Assembly (NCBI RefSeq): GCF_015710575.1
Contig: NZ_CP065373.1
Coordinates: 2,356,001-2,420,000 of the forward strand
Origin: Mycolicibacterium mengxianglii
Lineage (GTDB): Bacteria; Actinomycetota; Actinomycetes; Mycobacteriales; Mycobacteriaceae
Length of the DNA stretch: 64,000 nucleotides
Direction of reading: 5' to 3'
Shown piece by piece: positions 63,323 to 64,000 of the stretch. Numbering within the stretch: the stretch's first letter is position 1; each line of letters opens with the position of its first letter. Below the pieces are notes generated by a model. It saw nothing but the letters and a program-made list of their open reading frames with translations. It ran no database searches and was not told the origin of the DNA. Position numbers and translations under genes: made by a program.

Positions 63323-64000
63323 GTGGGGCGGGCGGAGGTGCTGTGGCGCCAGGTCAGGAACGCGCGGCGGTGGCCGGGCATTGCCACACCCCGCCTGATG
63401 GCCCGTACCGGCGCAGCGTGTTACCTGTTCGGTGGATTGCTGGTGCTGCTGTTGGTGGCCTTGGAGCCGTCGAATTTCCGGGTGCTTACAGCCATCTACC
63501 TCGAGGCCGGCGTCAGTATCACCGTCGGAGTCGCCACTTTCCTGGTGGGGCCGCGGTTGCGGTCATGGCAGTTTCAGCTGTTGGTCGTGAGCGCGATCGC
63601 GCTGATCACGGTTGCGGTGTCTGAAGCTGGGGTTCCGGCCACCGCGGTCTCGCTGGCCACGCTCTACGCGTTCGTGGCATTCGCTGCGTTCTTTTTGTCA
63701 TGGCCGCAGTCGGTGGCGTATCTGACGTTGGCCGTGGTGTGCTGCACCGCGGTCCTCCACACCGTGATGGCGGTATCGCGTTGGTCAGCGCTGATTGTGT
63801 GCAGTTCCACGGTGGTGATGGGTTGCGTCATCGCCCTACTGGGGCAGCTGATGGTAGGGGCCGAGCGTGATCCGGCGACCGGATTGCCCAACCGTCGGGG
63901 CTTCGATCGCCTGCTCGCTCGTGAGATCGACCGGGCACAATCTGGTGGACTCTCACCCGTCGTGCTCCTGCTTCGCCTGGAGTTGTTCAACGACATCGAC
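63323..64000 (+). CDS. Membrane GGDEF-domain protein, 5' part
   Basis: 226 codons are visible and the gene runs off the window. Five or so hydrophobic helices (GLLVLLLLVALE, SITVGVATFLVG, LLVVSAIALITVAV, AFVAFAAFFLSW, VVMGCVIALLGQLM) are followed by RDPATGLPNRRGFDRLL, the start of a GGDEF domain (D-P-x-T-G-L-P-N-R). The catalytic GGDEF motif is outside. A diguanylate cyclase-like sensor is inferred. Confidence 0.8.
   Translation, partial: MGRAEVLWRQVRNARRWPGIATPRLMARTGAACYLFGGLLVLLLVALEPSNFRVLTAIYLEAGVSITVGVATFLVGPRLRSWQFQLLVVSAIALITVAVSEAGVPATAVSLATLYAFVAFAAFFLSWPQSVAYLTLAVVCCTAVLHTVMAVSRWSALIVCSSTVVMGCVIALLGQLMVGAERDPATGLPNRRGFDRLLAREIDRAQSGGLSPVVLLLRLELFNDID

Overview
The window is high-GC actinobacterial DNA from a mycobacterium, most likely a rapid-growing Mycolicibacterium. 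I infer this from residue-level resemblance to M. tuberculosis and M. smegmatis proteins recalled from memory, from mycobacterial gene order (tlyA-nadK-recN-steA-mctB-pyrG-nudix-xerD-parA-scpA-scpB-rluB-cmk-der), and from a DevR/DevS dormancy locus beside a binuclear-iron monooxygenase (mim) operon. No database search was run.

Layout. 1-14.4 kb: a tightly packed, all-plus-strand housekeeping block for ribosome modification, NADP and CTP synthesis, DNA repair, chromosome segregation and cell division, equivalent to Rv1694-Rv1713. 14.5-18.1 kb: two TauE/SafE-type exporters, a MarR regulator, an SDR and tRNA-Pro(GGG) with a strong intrinsic terminator. 18.2-29.6 kb: accessory genes, namely a shortened EspC-like small ORF, a KmtR-type nickel/cobalt sensor in an operon with its CDF exporter, a hemerythrin protein divergent from an MFS carrier, a P3A-type H+-ATPase, and a fused indolepyruvate:ferredoxin oxidoreductase divergent from an Lrp/AsnC regulator. 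29.6-35.4 kb: three GAF-ANTAR RNA-binding signalling proteins, a PhoU-like protein, a truncated YmgE-type ORF, an unknown 110-residue protein and a DesA3-like desaturase with a SigF-type promoter.

35.4-44.4 kb: the mimR/mimABCD/GroEL-like cluster for oxidation of propane, acetone and phenol, with two identical-arm palindromes between mimR and mimA, followed by an LLM-family oxidoreductase. 44.4-58.1 kb: a dormancy (DosR-type) island: OtsB1/GH65 fusion, HspX, a PNPOx-like flavoprotein, a P-type ATPase remnant, three universal stress proteins, an Rv2004c-like kinase, devR, devS, an Acg-like nitroreductase and a DUF302 protein, with several DosR-box-like sequences in the promoters. 58.3-64 kb: a small secreted excalibur protein, a SugE/Gdx exporter preceded by a near-textbook guanidine-III riboswitch, a secreted LAS-like protein, a second methionine aminopeptidase with twin GGTAT-N4-ATACC boxes in its promoter, monomeric isocitrate dehydrogenase, and the start of a membrane GGDEF protein cut by the window edge.

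The accessory half reads as a stress and redox module: metal export, proton pumping, oxygen/NO sensing, hypoxic dormancy proteins and alternative carbon oxidation. The most noteworthy non-coding signals are the guanidine-III riboswitch, the MimR-candidate operators, the KmtR palindrome over its own start codon, and the DosR boxes.
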